A model generated the notes under the pieces. That model was not told the origin of the DNA. It did not search any database and saw only the letters and a program-made list of their open reading frames with translations. A DNA stretch of 64,000 nt from Streptomyces sp. NWU339. Lineage in GTDB: Bacteria; Actinomycetota; Actinomycetes; Streptomycetales; Streptomycetaceae. Positions 34,344 through 42,227 of the stretch are shown here, piece after piece. Where the stretch lies: the NCBI RefSeq assembly GCF_003143855.1, contig NZ_QFRK01000021.1:80021-144020 (forward strand), written 5' to 3'. A program made the position numbers and the translations under genes. The first letter of the stretch is position 1. The number at the start of each line of letters is the position of its first letter.

Positions 34344-34349
34344 CGGGAC

Positions 34350-35564
34350 ATGGACTTCGCGTTCGACGCGCGCACCGAGGAGCTGCGCGCCAGGCTGCTC
34401 GCCTTCATGGACGAGTACGTCCACCCGGCCGAGCAGGTCGCCCACGAGCAGCGCGCCGCGCTGGCCTCGCCCTGGGACACCGTCCCCGTGGTGGAGGACC
34501 TCAAGGCCGAGGCCCGCCGGCAGGGTCTGTGGAACCTGTTCCTGCCCGACTCCACGTACGGCGCCGGCCTCACCAACCTCCAGTACGCCCCGCTCGCCGA
34601 GATCACGGGCCGCTCCCCGCAGCTGGCGCCCACCGCCACCAACTGCGCGGCGCCCGACACCGGGAACATGGAGGTGCTGGCCCAGTTCGGCGACGAGCAG
34701 CAGAAGAAGCAGTGGCTGGAGCCCCTGCTGGCGGGGGAGATCCGCTCGGCGTTCGCGATGACCGAGCCGGAGGTGGCCTCCTCGGACGCCACCAACATCA
34801 CCACGCACATCGAGCGGGACGGCGACTCGTACGTCGTCACGGGCCGCAAGTGGTACATCTCCGGGGCGATGAACCCGGACTGCCGGATCTTCATCGTGAT
34901 GGGCAAGACCGACCCGGACGGGGCGGACATCCGCCGCCAGCAGTCGATGATCCTCGTGCCCCGCGACACGCCCGGCGTCACCATCGAGCGCGCCATGCAG
35001 GTGTTCGGTTACGAGGACCACTCCCACGGCGGCCACGCCGAGGTGGTCTTCGACCACGCGCGCGTGCCGGTGGCGAACCTGATCGGTGAGGAGGGCGGCG
35101 GTTTCGCCATCGCCCAGGCGCGGCTCGGTCCCGGCCGGATCCACCACTGCATGCGGTTGATCGGCATGGCCGAGCGGGCGATCGAGCTGATGTGCCGACG
35201 GGCCGTGTCCCGTGACGCCTTCGGCAAGGCGCTGGCCCAGCAGGGCGTGGTGCAGAACTGGATCGCGGACGCGCGGGTCGCGGTCGAGCAGCTGCGGCTG
35301 CTGGTGCTGAAGACGGCCTGGATGATGGACACCGTGGGCAACCGGGGCGCCCACACCGAGATCCAGGCCATCAAGATCGCCACCCCGCGCACGGTCGTCG
35401 GCATCCTCGACCGGGCCATCCAGTTGTACGGGGCGGGCGGGGTCAGCCAGGACTTCCCGCTGGCTGAACTGTACGCCGGTGCCCGCACGCTGATGATCGC
35501 CGACGGCCCGGACGAGGTGCACCAGCGGTCGCTGGCGCGACGGGAGCTGAAGAAGTACCTGTAG
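34350..35564 (+). CDS. Acyl-CoA dehydrogenase (ACAD10/11-like)
   Basis: 404-residue flavin enzyme with the three-domain ACAD fold: helical N-terminus, FAMTEPEVASSDATN in the middle, and the C-terminal FAD-binding LYGAGGVSQDFPLAELYAGARTL. In length and in these motifs it resembles the ACAD11/FadE-like branch paired with APH-type kinases. It sits six bases after the kinase gene, so both proteins are likely made together. It converges on a TetR gene 15 bases away. Confidence 0.92.
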   Translation: MDFAFDARTEELRARLLAFMDEYVHPAEQVAHEQRAALASPWDTVPVVEDLKAEARRQGLWNLFLPDSTYGAGLTNLQYAPLAEITGRSPQLAPTATNCAAPDTGNMEVLAQFGDEQQKKQWLEPLLAGEIRSAFAMTEPEVASSDATNITTHIERDGDSYVVTGRKWYISGAMNPDCRIFIVMGKTDPDGADIRRQQSMILVPRDTPGVTIERAMQVFGYEDHSHGGHAEVVFDHARVPVANLIGEEGGGFAIAQARLGPGRIHHCMRLIGMAERAIELMCRRAVSRDAFGKALAQQGVVQNWIADARVAVEQLRLLVLKTAWMMDTVGNRGAHTEIQAIKIATPRTVVGILDRAIQLYGAGGVSQDFPLAELYAGARTLMIADGPDEVHQRSLARRELKKYL

Positions 35565-35578
35565 GAAGCTCCGGCGCC

Positions 35579-36181
35579 TCAGGGACGGAGTGCGCGCAGC
35601 AGCAGGTCGGCGAGGTGATCGGCGACCTGCTGCGGTGTGAGGGGCCCGTCGGGGCGGTACCAGGTCGACAGGTGGTGCACGGAGCCGAAGTGGTAGTCCA
35701 CCACCAGGTCGGCCGGGGTCGCCGTGGAGAACACGCCCGCCGCCTGACCCTCCTCGATCAGGGCGCGGAAGCGCTCGTGGTAGCGGCGGCGCTCGGCCCG
35801 TACCTGCTTGTTCTTCTCCGGGCTCAGATGGTGCATGGAGCGGAAGAAGATCGACGCGTCGTCCAGGTTCTCGATCGTCGTGACGACGACGTCGGCCGCG
35901 GCGCCGCGCAGGCGCTTCTCGATCGGCTCGTCGGCGCTCGCGTAGGAGTCCAGGCGTTCCTGCTGGAGGCGCAGCATGCGCGCGTAGACCTCGTGCAGCA
36001 GGTCGTCCTTGGAGCCGAAGTAGTGGTAGAGCGCGCCCTTGGTGACGCCGGCCGCCTCGACGATCTCCTGCACGGAGGTGCGGTCGTAGCCCTGCTCGGC
36101 GAAGAGCCGGGTGGCGGCGGCCAGGAGCCGCTGCGGCACCGGGGGCCCGTCACCGTCCGTCGTCCTGGGCACTGCCGCCAC
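35579..36181 (-). CDS. TetR-family regulator
   Basis: 200 residues with an N-terminal TetR helix-turn-helix (TSVQEIVEAAGVTKGALYHYFGSKDDLL, residues about 35-62) and a ligand domain resembling acyl-CoA-responsive TetRs. The GTG start has GGAAGG upstream. It lies just downstream of the leftward SDR gene and converges on the kinase/ACAD operon. The shared ATACCGACCGGT motif at the promoters of both makes it the best candidate regulator of that set. Confidence 0.9.
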   Translation of the reverse strand: MAAVPRTTDGDGPPVPQRLLAAATRLFAEQGYDRTSVQEIVEAAGVTKGALYHYFGSKDDLLHEVYARMLRLQQERLDSYASADEPIEKRLRGAAADVVVTTIENLDDASIFFRSMHHLSPEKNKQVRAERRRYHERFRALIEEGQAAGVFSTATPADLVVDYHFGSVHHLSTWYRPDGPLTPQQVADHLADLLLRALRP

Positions 36182-36275
36182 CTGCCTTCCGTGTCGCTGT
36201 CGCTGTTCGTTGTCGCTGGTCGCTGCCGGCCGCCGTCACCGCTGGTCGTCGCCGCTGGTGCCGCCGGGCGTCCCG

Positions 36276-36300
36276 CGTCGGGGAAAACGGTTCCCCGACG
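36276..36300 (-). terminator. Hairpin after the SDR gene
   Basis: Ten-base arms (36276-36285 and 36291-36300) with a five-base loop lie about 100 bases beyond the stop of the leftward SDR gene and before the TetR start. Confidence 0.6.
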
Positions 36301-36400
36301 GGGATCTTCCCACTTGCCGTCCGCGGCGCGTCGGGCAGGATCTCCGGCTGCCGCGCGGGCTCCCGTGCGGTCATGGCCGGGCAGGGCCCGGCCGGGCGGC

Positions 36401-37174
36401 TCACCGGGTGGCCTCCCAGTGCCGCTGGATGCGGTTCATGCCGCCGAGCCAGCGCTCCGGGTCGGCGGCACGGGTCTGGTAGTACTCGGCGACCTCGGGG
36501 TGCGGCAGGATCAGGAAGCGGTCCTCCTCGATGCCGCGGAACAGGGCGTCGGCCACGTCCTCGGGCTCGATCGCGGTCGGCTTGAGCACCAGGTCGCCCG
36601 CGCTGCCGCTGTCGGTGAGCATGTCGGTGCGCACACCCTGCGGGCAGATCGCGTGGACCCTCACACCGCGGTGGCGGTACGTCAGGGACAGCCATTCGGC
36701 GAAGGCGTAGGCGCCGTGCTTGGTGACGCTGTAGGGGGCGGTGCCGATCATGGTGAGCAGTCCGGCGGCGGAGACGGTGGAGACGAAACGGCCGCTGCCG
36801 CGTTCCAGCCAGTCGGGGAGCAGCGCGTGCGCCGCGCGGACGTGGGCCATGACGTTGACGTCCCAGGAGAGCGCCCAGCCCTGTTCGTCGAGCGGCCCGC
36901 CGGGCTCCCCGCCGTCACGGCCGACGCCGGCGTTGGCGCAGTAGACGTCGATCCTGCCGCCGAGCGCGTCCAGGGCCTCGGGGACGACGCAGGACGCGTC
37001 GCCCGGCACCGCGATGCCGCCGATCTCCTCGGCGACGGCCTTGACGCGGCCGGCGTCCAGGTCGTTGACGACGACCTGGGCCCCCTGGCCGGCGAAGCGG
37101 CGGGCGAGTGCCGCCCCGATGCCGCCCCCGGCGCCCGTGACGACCACCTTCGCACCCTGCACGGCTTCCACCAT
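36401..37174 (-). CDS. Short-chain dehydrogenase
   Basis: 257-residue classical SDR: TGAGGGIGAAL at residues 12-22, CANAGVG in place of the usual NNAG, catalytic Ser in VSAAG and YSVTK near residue 153. The C-terminus extends past the core with a region containing WLGGMNRIQRHWEATR, common in SDRs near lipid genes. The substrate is unknown. The ATG at 37174 has GAAGGAG upstream. An ATACCGACCGGT half site at 37305-37320 suggests co-regulation with the kinase/ACAD operon. Confidence 0.9.
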   Translation of the reverse strand: MVEAVQGAKVVVTGAGGGIGAALARRFAGQGAQVVVNDLDAGRVKAVAEEIGGIAVPGDASCVVPEALDALGGRIDVYCANAGVGRDGGEPGGPLDEQGWALSWDVNVMAHVRAAHALLPDWLERGSGRFVSTVSAAGLLTMIGTAPYSVTKHGAYAFAEWLSLTYRHRGVRVHAICPQGVRTDMLTDSGSAGDLVLKPTAIEPEDVADALFRGIEEDRFLILPHPEVAEYYQTRAADPERWLGGMNRIQRHWEATR

Positions 37175-37304
37175 CGGACTCCTTCGACGCGGCGGCCGGC
37201 CGCCTGCCCGGCCGGCTCTGTTTTCCGGCGGTTCCGGCGATCCCGACCCGGCCGCGGCGGTGACGCGCCGCGTCGCCGCCGTCACGCCGCTCGCATCACG
37301 CCAG

Positions 37305-37320
37305 ACTAACCGGTCGGTAT
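37305..37320. promoter_or_regulatory. TetR-type half operator upstream of the SDR gene
   Basis: ACTAACCGGTCGGTAT read on the minus strand gives ATACCGACCGGT followed by a weaker half. It lies about 130 bases before the SDR start, in the SDR/namZ divergent region. Confidence 0.5.
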
Positions 37321-37433
37321 GCCGGGCGGAAGAAGAAGACGCAAACCGGCCAGGCCCGACTCGTTCCCCGGCGCGGTTCACGCGCGTTAACGTGCGTGGG
37401 CATGACACCCGCAGCGATCACGGAGGTCACGGT

Positions 37434-38693
37434 ATGAAGCTGTCCAGACGGAGCCTGCTCGCCACCACCACAGCCACCCTCGCGGCCACCGCGGCCACCG
37501 CCGTCCCGGCGCACGCGACTCCCGGACGGGCCCCCGCCGCGGGCCGGAGGCTGCGCACCGGCTTCGAGCAGCTCGCGGCGGACGGTTACGCGCTGCTCGA
37601 CGGCCGACGTGTCGGCGTGGTCACCAACCCGACGGGCATCACCCGGGACGTACGGCACATCGTCGACGTCATGCACGCCGACGACCGCGTGGACCTGACC
37701 GCCGTGTTCGGACCCGAGCACGGCTTCCGGGGCACCGCGCAGGCGGGCGGCTCCGAGGGCCGCCACGACGACCCGGCGACCGGCCTGCCCGTCTACGACA
37801 CGTACCTGAAGAGCGGCCAACCCCTCGCCGACGTCTTCACCGCGTCCGGCGTCGACACGGTCGTCTTCGACATCCAGGACGTGGGCGCCCGCTTCTACAC
37901 GTACATCTGGACGCTCTACGACTGCATGGAGGCGGCGCGGCTCGCGGGCAAGCGGTTCGTCGTCCTCGACCGGCCGAACCCGATGACCGGGCGGGCGGCG
38001 CTGGGGCCCGTGCTGCACCCGGAGTTCGCGACGTTCGTCGGGCGGCAGCCGATCTCCCAGGCGCACGGGATGACGGTGGCGGAGCTGGCGCGGTTGTTCA
38101 ACGCGGAGTTCCTGGCCGATCCGGTACGGCTGGAGACGGTACGAATGTCGGGCTGGCGGCGGTCCGACTTCTACGACGCCTCGGGGCTGCCGTGGGTACC
38201 GCCCAGCCCCAACATGCCGACGCCCGAGACGGCCCTGGTGTACGCGGGGACGTGCCTCTTCGAGGGCACCAACCTGTCCGAGGGGCGCGGGACGACCCGG
38301 CCGTTCGAACTGCTGGGCGCGGAGGGGATCGACGGACGCTGGGCGGCCGAGGCGAACGGACTCGGCCTGGCGGGTGTGCGATTCCGTGAGGCGTACTTCG
38401 CGCCCACGTTCTCCAAGTTCCAGGGGAAGACCGTCGGGGGCGTGCAGCTCCATGTGCACGACCGTGACGCGTTCGATCCCGTACGTACGGGAGTGGGGCT
38501 GCTGGTCACCGCCAAGCGGGCCTGGAGCGGATTCGCCTGGCGTCCGGACAACTGGATCGACAAGCTGACCGGCTCCACGCGCGTGCGCACGATGATCGAC
38601 GCGGGCGCGGACACGGACGAGGTCGTGGCCGGCTGGCGGGACGAGCTGGCGGCGTTCCGGCGGACGCGCCGGGAGTATCTGCTGTACCGCTGA
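37434..38693 (+). CDS. namZ: Exported NamZ-type exo-muramidase (DUF1343)
   Basis: 419 residues. It starts with a twin-arginine signal (SRRSLLA) and a cleavage site after AHA (about residue 30), so it is exported folded. The DUF1343/NamZ domain follows, with VFGPEHGFRGTAQAG, FDIQDVGARFYTYIWTLYD, DRPNPMTG and GTNLSEGRGTTRPFE. NamZ removes terminal N-acetylmuramic acid from peptidoglycan fragments, so a role in cell-wall recycling is likely. The ATG has GGAGG upstream. It is divergent from the SDR gene. Confidence 0.88.
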   Translation: MKLSRRSLLATTTATLAATAATAVPAHATPGRAPAAGRRLRTGFEQLAADGYALLDGRRVGVVTNPTGITRDVRHIVDVMHADDRVDLTAVFGPEHGFRGTAQAGGSEGRHDDPATGLPVYDTYLKSGQPLADVFTASGVDTVVFDIQDVGARFYTYIWTLYDCMEAARLAGKRFVVLDRPNPMTGRAALGPVLHPEFATFVGRQPISQAHGMTVAELARLFNAEFLADPVRLETVRMSGWRRSDFYDASGLPWVPPSPNMPTPETALVYAGTCLFEGTNLSEGRGTTRPFELLGAEGIDGRWAAEANGLGLAGVRFREAYFAPTFSKFQGKTVGGVQLHVHDRDAFDPVRTGVGLLVTAKRAWSGFAWRPDNWIDKLTGSTRVRTMIDAGADTDEVVAGWRDELAAFRRTRREYLLYR

Positions 38694-39336
38694 CGCGTGC
38701 GTTCCCCCGGCGAGCGGCCCGCCGGGCACGCGCCGTACGGCGGCTACGACGGCGGCAGCGACGACAGGGCCGACAGGAACGGCGGCGGGTCAGACAGTGG
38801 CCCGCCGCCGTCCGGCTTCCGCATGCCGGTCATCCATCTGCTCACCGAGCAACCCGCATGTCGTTCACCTCTGCCACCTGCGGTGATGCCGCCTCGGCCG
38901 CGTTCGCCGGGGACAGCGGGGTGATCGGGGAAGCAATCGGTGCGCATAACGCCGCGCTCTTCAGGAACCCGTGGAGGCCGCGGGGAGTTCTCAGACTGTC
39001 GAGGGGTGTGCGCGGTACGCCGCGGCACGGGGGCTCCTCCCGGCGGGGACGGAGCGGGGCGCTGCCGCCGGTATCTCCGCGATGGAAGGTGAACACGCGT
39101 CACTTTCCGCTGCGGCGGCACTGGCGATGACCACGGGAGACCACAACTGAATCATCGGACACGGGAGTTGACCGGTGACTCACCACGACCGACCGATGGC
39201 CGGCCCGTGACCGCCCGACAGGGGGCCATCGAAAAAAGATGGAGCCGATTCGCGTGTCGATACGTCTACTCGACGACGTCCGTTCGACGACGCCGAAGTG
39301 ACCGGATTACAGGTGCAGGTGTGACGGAGGTGCAGG
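38694..39336. other. 643-base gap with no convincing gene
   Basis: No recognisable gene. A 90-codon plus-strand frame at 38858-39130 has fair third-position GC at its start but no ribosome site and no family resemblance. The right half is locally AT-richer and holds GAAAAAA between CCATC/GATGG arms (39227-39243), and GTCGA...TCGAC arms near 39256-39275. It may be a long leader or promoter region of the gene at 39337. Confidence 0.5.
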
Positions 39337-39942
39337 ATGATGGCCGGTTTCCGAAGTCTGGCGAGACAGGTCCGCGATCCACGGTGCGACCTGGCGCTGC
39401 GGCGCTATTCACTGCGCAAGTGCCTTGAGCGATTCGCTCCGTACGGGCACAGGGCGACCTGGGACCATCTGTGCTCACGTGCCGGGTTCGACCCCGAGGA
39501 CCGCTCCGTCGACCCAGCGCGGCTCGTGGCCGCACTGGACGAACTGGAGGAGGCCCGGGCGGTCTGGCAGTCCTACGAGGTCGAGTTCGCCGAGCGCCGC
39601 AGGAAGGAGAAGCACGACGGCCTGCGCAGGCCGGGCAGCGTGGACGACTGGCACCGGCTGACCTGGGGCGGTTTCGGCGTGGCCTGGTGCGACGACCCGC
39701 GCGTGCATCCGCGTGAGCCGCTGGCCGAGGTGCTGCGACGGCTGATCGCCGCGCTGGAACGAGAGCCGGGTTCGGCCTGCCCCGTGTGCCGGGGGGAACG
39801 GCTCATGTGGCGGTACGACCTGGATCACGAGCCGTCGACGGGCCCGGTCTGCACGGACTGCGGAATCCTGGTGCCGCGCCCCGTCCTGACCGCCGAAGCA
39901 CTGGCGGACGCCAGGCGGTCGAAACTGCTGGTGTCGGCCTGA
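39337..39942 (+). CDS. Hypothetical protein with C-terminal zinc ribbon
   Basis: 201 residues. The N-terminal half is basic and helical (YSLRKCLERFAPYGHRATWDHLC), the middle is Arg/Glu-rich, and the C-terminus has CPVCRGE and VCTDCG about 25 residues apart, a likely zinc ribbon. I do not recognise the family. The ATG has GGAGG upstream; a second ATG follows at once. It converges on soxR across a shared hairpin. It could bind nucleic acid, but nothing shows it. Confidence 0.75.
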   Translation: MMAGFRSLARQVRDPRCDLALRRYSLRKCLERFAPYGHRATWDHLCSRAGFDPEDRSVDPARLVAALDELEEARAVWQSYEVEFAERRRKEKHDGLRRPGSVDDWHRLTWGGFGVAWCDDPRVHPREPLAEVLRRLIAALEREPGSACPVCRGERLMWRYDLDHEPSTGPVCTDCGILVPRPVLTAEALADARRSKLLVSA

Positions 39943-39947
39943 GGGGT

Positions 39948-39979
39948 GTGGGGGCGCGCCGGGGATGCCGCGCCCCCAC
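39948..39979. terminator. Bidirectional terminator between 39942 and soxR
   Basis: Eleven-base arms (39948-39958 and 39969-39979) with a ten-base loop lie between the convergent zinc-ribbon gene and soxR. Confidence 0.85.
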
Positions 39980-39981
39980 TG

Positions 39982-40533
39982 TCACACGGACCCTCGCCCG
40001 GGCGGGACCCGGCTTGCCCGGTTGCCCTGCCGCCCGCCGGCTGTGTTCACGGGATTCTCAGTGTTCTCGGGGTTCTCGGGGTTCTCGAGCAGCAGCCGGG
40101 AGCCTGTCAGGCGTTCGCCGAAGACGTCGTCCGGGTTGGACAGGACGCAGGTGTCCAGCGAGAGGCAGCCGCAGCCGATGCAGTCGGTAAGGTGGTCGCG
40201 CAGCCGGTTGAGCTGCTTGATGCGCTCGTCCAGTTCGGCGCGCCAGGCCTCGGAGAGATGCGCCCAGTCGCCCCGGGTGGGGGTACGTTCCTGGGGGAGT
40301 TCGGCGAGTGCCCCGCGGATCGTCGCGAGCGGGATGCCGACGCGCTGGGCGGCCCGGATGAACGCGACCCGGCGGAGGGTGTCACGGCTGTAGCGGCGCT
40401 GGTTGCCCGCGGTGCGGCGACTGCTGATCAGGCCCTTCGACTCGTAGAAGTGCAGGGCCGACACGGCGGCGCCGCTGCGCAGGGAGAGCTGGCCGACCGT
40501 GAGCTCGTGGATCTTCTCTGGAATCTGGGGCAC
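39982..40533 (-). CDS. soxR: Redox-sensing regulator SoxR
   Basis: 183-residue MerR-family activator. The winged helix is at about residues 9-40 (LTVGQLSLRSGAAVSALHFYE), a dimer helix follows, and the [2Fe-2S] motif CIGCGCLSLDTC near residue 125 is intact. In Streptomyces SoxR responds to redox-active metabolites, not superoxide. The C-terminal tail reads ENPENPENTENP, encoded by 9-base repeats. The GTG at 40533 has no ribosome site but TAGGCT seven bases upstream. No SoxR box was found nearby. Confidence 0.93.
   Translation of the reverse strand: MPQIPEKIHELTVGQLSLRSGAAVSALHFYESKGLISSRRTAGNQRRYSRDTLRRVAFIRAAQRVGIPLATIRGALAELPQERTPTRGDWAHLSEAWRAELDERIKQLNRLRDHLTDCIGCGCLSLDTCVLSNPDDVFGERLTGSRLLLENPENPENTENPVNTAGGRQGNRASRVPPGRGSV
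40054..40089. repeat. 9-base tandem repeat in the soxR tail
   Basis: Three 9-base units (GTTCTCGGG, the last with two changes) and a degenerate fourth unit encode the Glu-Asn-Pro repeats of the SoxR C-terminus. Confidence 0.85.
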
Positions 40534-40570
40534 CCCTCGAAGCCTACCCACCCCGCACGGCTCGGGTCCG

Positions 40571-40599
40571 TTGACAAGGGCCGCACGGCCGACCATGCT
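40571..40599 (+). promoter_or_regulatory. Promoter of the MaoC gene
   Basis: TTGACA (40571-40576), a 17-base spacer and CATGCT (40594-40599) give a good -35 and fair -10. The operator at 40598-40613 overlaps its downstream edge, as expected for repression. Confidence 0.6.
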
Positions 40600-40613
40600 A
40601 AGCAGTCGCTTAG
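40598..40613. promoter_or_regulatory. TetR-type operator of the MaoC gene
   Basis: CTAAGCAGTCGCTTAG is a dyad with six-base arms and a four-base spacer. A variant is at 41808-41822 before the neighbouring TetR gene. Confidence 0.65.
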
Positions 40614-40665
40614 GCATACGCGCGCGGGTGGGCGCGTGCGATCACGTGACGCGAAAGGCCGGGAC

Positions 40666-41127
40666 ATGGCAGAGCCGAGAATCTTCACGTCCGTCGACGA
40701 CCTGAAGGCGGCGGTGGGCGAGCAGCTGGGGTACACGGACTGGCTGGAGGTCGACCAGAAGCGGATCGACCTGTTCGCCGAGGCCACCGGTGACCACCAG
40801 TGGATCCATGTCGATCCGGAGAAGGCGGCGGCCGGGCCGTTCGGCACGACCATCGCGCACGGCTATCTGACGCTGTCGCTGCTGCCGCTGTTCGGCCCGC
40901 AGCTGCTCTCCGTCGAGGGCGTGAAGATGGGCGTCAACTACGGCACGAACAAGGTGCGCTTCCCCGCACCCGTCCCCGTCGGGTCGCGGGTGCGTGCCAC
41001 CGCGAAGGTCACCGCCGTCGACGAGGTGGCGGGCGGCGTCCAGGTGACCACGGCCTTCACCGTGGAGCGCGAGGGCGGCGAGAAGCCGGTGTGCGTGGCC
41101 GAGTCGGTGGCCCGCTACTACCTCTGA
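40666..41127 (+). CDS. MaoC-family (R)-hydratase
   Basis: 153-residue hot-dog hydratase. The active-site Asp-His pair is in ATGDHQWIHVD and the HGYLTLSLLP helix follows, matching (R)-specific enoyl-CoA hydratases. It probably hydrates enoyl-CoA during fatty acid breakdown or precursor supply. It starts 133 bases from soxR, has its own promoter and dyad operator, and its end overlaps the convergent TetR gene by ten bases, so that TetR is the likely regulator. Confidence 0.9.
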   Translation: MAEPRIFTSVDDLKAAVGEQLGYTDWLEVDQKRIDLFAEATGDHQWIHVDPEKAAAGPFGTTIAHGYLTLSLLPLFGPQLLSVEGVKMGVNYGTNKVRFPAPVPVGSRVRATAKVTAVDEVAGGVQVTTAFTVEREGGEKPVCVAESVARYYL

Positions 41128-41762
41128 GCGGTGCCCGTCCGGTCGGCGCCGACCATCCGCAGCACGAGGTCGGCGTAGAGGGCGCCGACCTCCTCGGGGG
41201 TGCGGGCGCCGTCGATGTTGAACCAGCGCGCCACGTCGACGCAGAGGGAGAGCACGGCGCGGGTGGTGCCCCGCACGTCGGGGACGTCGAACTCGCCCGT
41301 GCGCACGCCCTCCTCGATGATCCCGCGCACCTCGGCGTCGACCTGCCGGCGCAGGGCGACGATCTCGGCGCGGGCGTCGGGACCGAGCGAGTCGAGTTCG
41401 TACTGCACGACCCGCGCGGTGGTACGCCCGCCGGCGTGCCAGCGGACGAAGGAGCTCACCGCGTCGGCGAGCCGTTCGGTCGGGCCGCCCTCGGCACGGG
41501 CCGCGGTGCGCAGGATGTCCACGGCCTTCTCGTGGCCGATCCTGCTGATGCGGTGGAGCAGCTCTTCCTTGGTCTTGTAGTGGATGTAGAGCGCGGCCGG
41601 GCTCATGCCGGCGCGGCCCGCGATGTCGCGGGTCGTCGTGGCGTGGTAGCCGCGTTCCGCGAACGCCTCCACGGCGGCGAGCAGCAGCCGTCGGGCCGCG
41701 TCGGGTGTGACCTCGCCCCACGGCTGCGCCTCACCGCCGGCCGTGTCCTCCGCCGCTCTCAT
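41118..41762 (-). CDS. TetR-family regulator of the MaoC gene
   Basis: 214 residues with a TetR helix-turn-helix (TTTRDIAGRAGMSPAALYIHYKTKEELL, residues about 43-70) and a ligand domain containing ARWFNIDGARTPEEVGALY, common in acyl-CoA-linked TetRs. GGGGTGAGCG precedes the ATG. Its last ten bases overlap the convergent MaoC gene. TRAGC-N4-GCTTA dyads lie upstream of both genes, suggesting autoregulation and repression of the MaoC gene. Confidence 0.9.
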   Translation of the reverse strand: MRAAEDTAGGEAQPWGEVTPDAARRLLLAAVEAFAERGYHATTTRDIAGRAGMSPAALYIHYKTKEELLHRISRIGHEKAVDILRTAARAEGGPTERLADAVSSFVRWHAGGRTTARVVQYELDSLGPDARAEIVALRRQVDAEVRGIIEEGVRTGEFDVPDVRGTTRAVLSLCVDVARWFNIDGARTPEEVGALYADLVLRMVGADRTGTAQR

Positions 41763-41807
41763 CGCTCACCCCATTCGCCGACAGGGGTAACACCATACCG
41801 GCAAGGG

Positions 41808-41822
41808 TGAGCGGGCGCTTAG
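41808..41822. promoter_or_regulatory. TetR-type operator upstream of the TetR gene at 41762
   Basis: TGAGCGGGCGCTTAG matches the MaoC operator with one arm mismatch and the same four-base spacer, 46 bases before the TetR start. Confidence 0.5.
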
Positions 41823-41879
41823 GGCCGGTCCGGCGGATCATGGCGGAGAGGCGCCCGAGGGAGCCTGGCGCGCCCGGTG

Positions 41880-42167
41880 TCAGAGCTTCTGCAGCGGGTC
41901 GTGTTCGGCGAGGAGCTTCTCCAGGCGCGCCTGGTCGACCCGGTTCACGATCTGCCCCGCCTCCTGGCGGTCCCGGATGACCTTGGCCAGGGTGAAGGCG
42001 GAGGTGACGAGGTACAGGACCGCGATGCCCAGGAAGGCGCGGACCCAGGCGTCGGCCTCGAGGTTGAAGATGCCGACCGCGGTGGCGCCCATGGCCACTC
42101 CGAAGGACGCCACGGCCTGACCGTAGAAGGCGGCCGTACTCTGCTGCTTGACCGGTGTGTCGCTCAT
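41880..42167 (-). CDS. YiaA/YiaB-type inner-membrane protein
   Basis: 95 residues with two membrane helices (AAFYGQAVASFGVAMGATAVG and AWVRAFLGIAVLYLVTSAFTL) of the YiaAB two-helix family, then a charged cytoplasmic tail. The function is unknown. The ATG at 42167 starts MSDTPVKQQ; an in-frame upstream ATG is less likely because the family starts near here. No strong ribosome site is visible. Confidence 0.82.
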   Translation of the reverse strand: MSDTPVKQQSTAAFYGQAVASFGVAMGATAVGIFNLEADAWVRAFLGIAVLYLVTSAFTLAKVIRDRQEAGQIVNRVDQARLEKLLAEHDPLQKL

Positions 42168-42227
42168 GGGGACAAGAGTCGGCGGATGTGGTCGCGGCCA
42201 CATCCGCTCGGATACTCAGGCAGGTAC

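Noticed and set aside
38858..39130. 90-codon frame in the gap before 39337
   Set aside because: No ribosome site or recognisable family, and codon bias fades after the first third.
38694..39336. c-di-AMP riboswitch ahead of a cell-wall gene
   Set aside because: The conserved core was not found and no cell-wall hydrolase follows.
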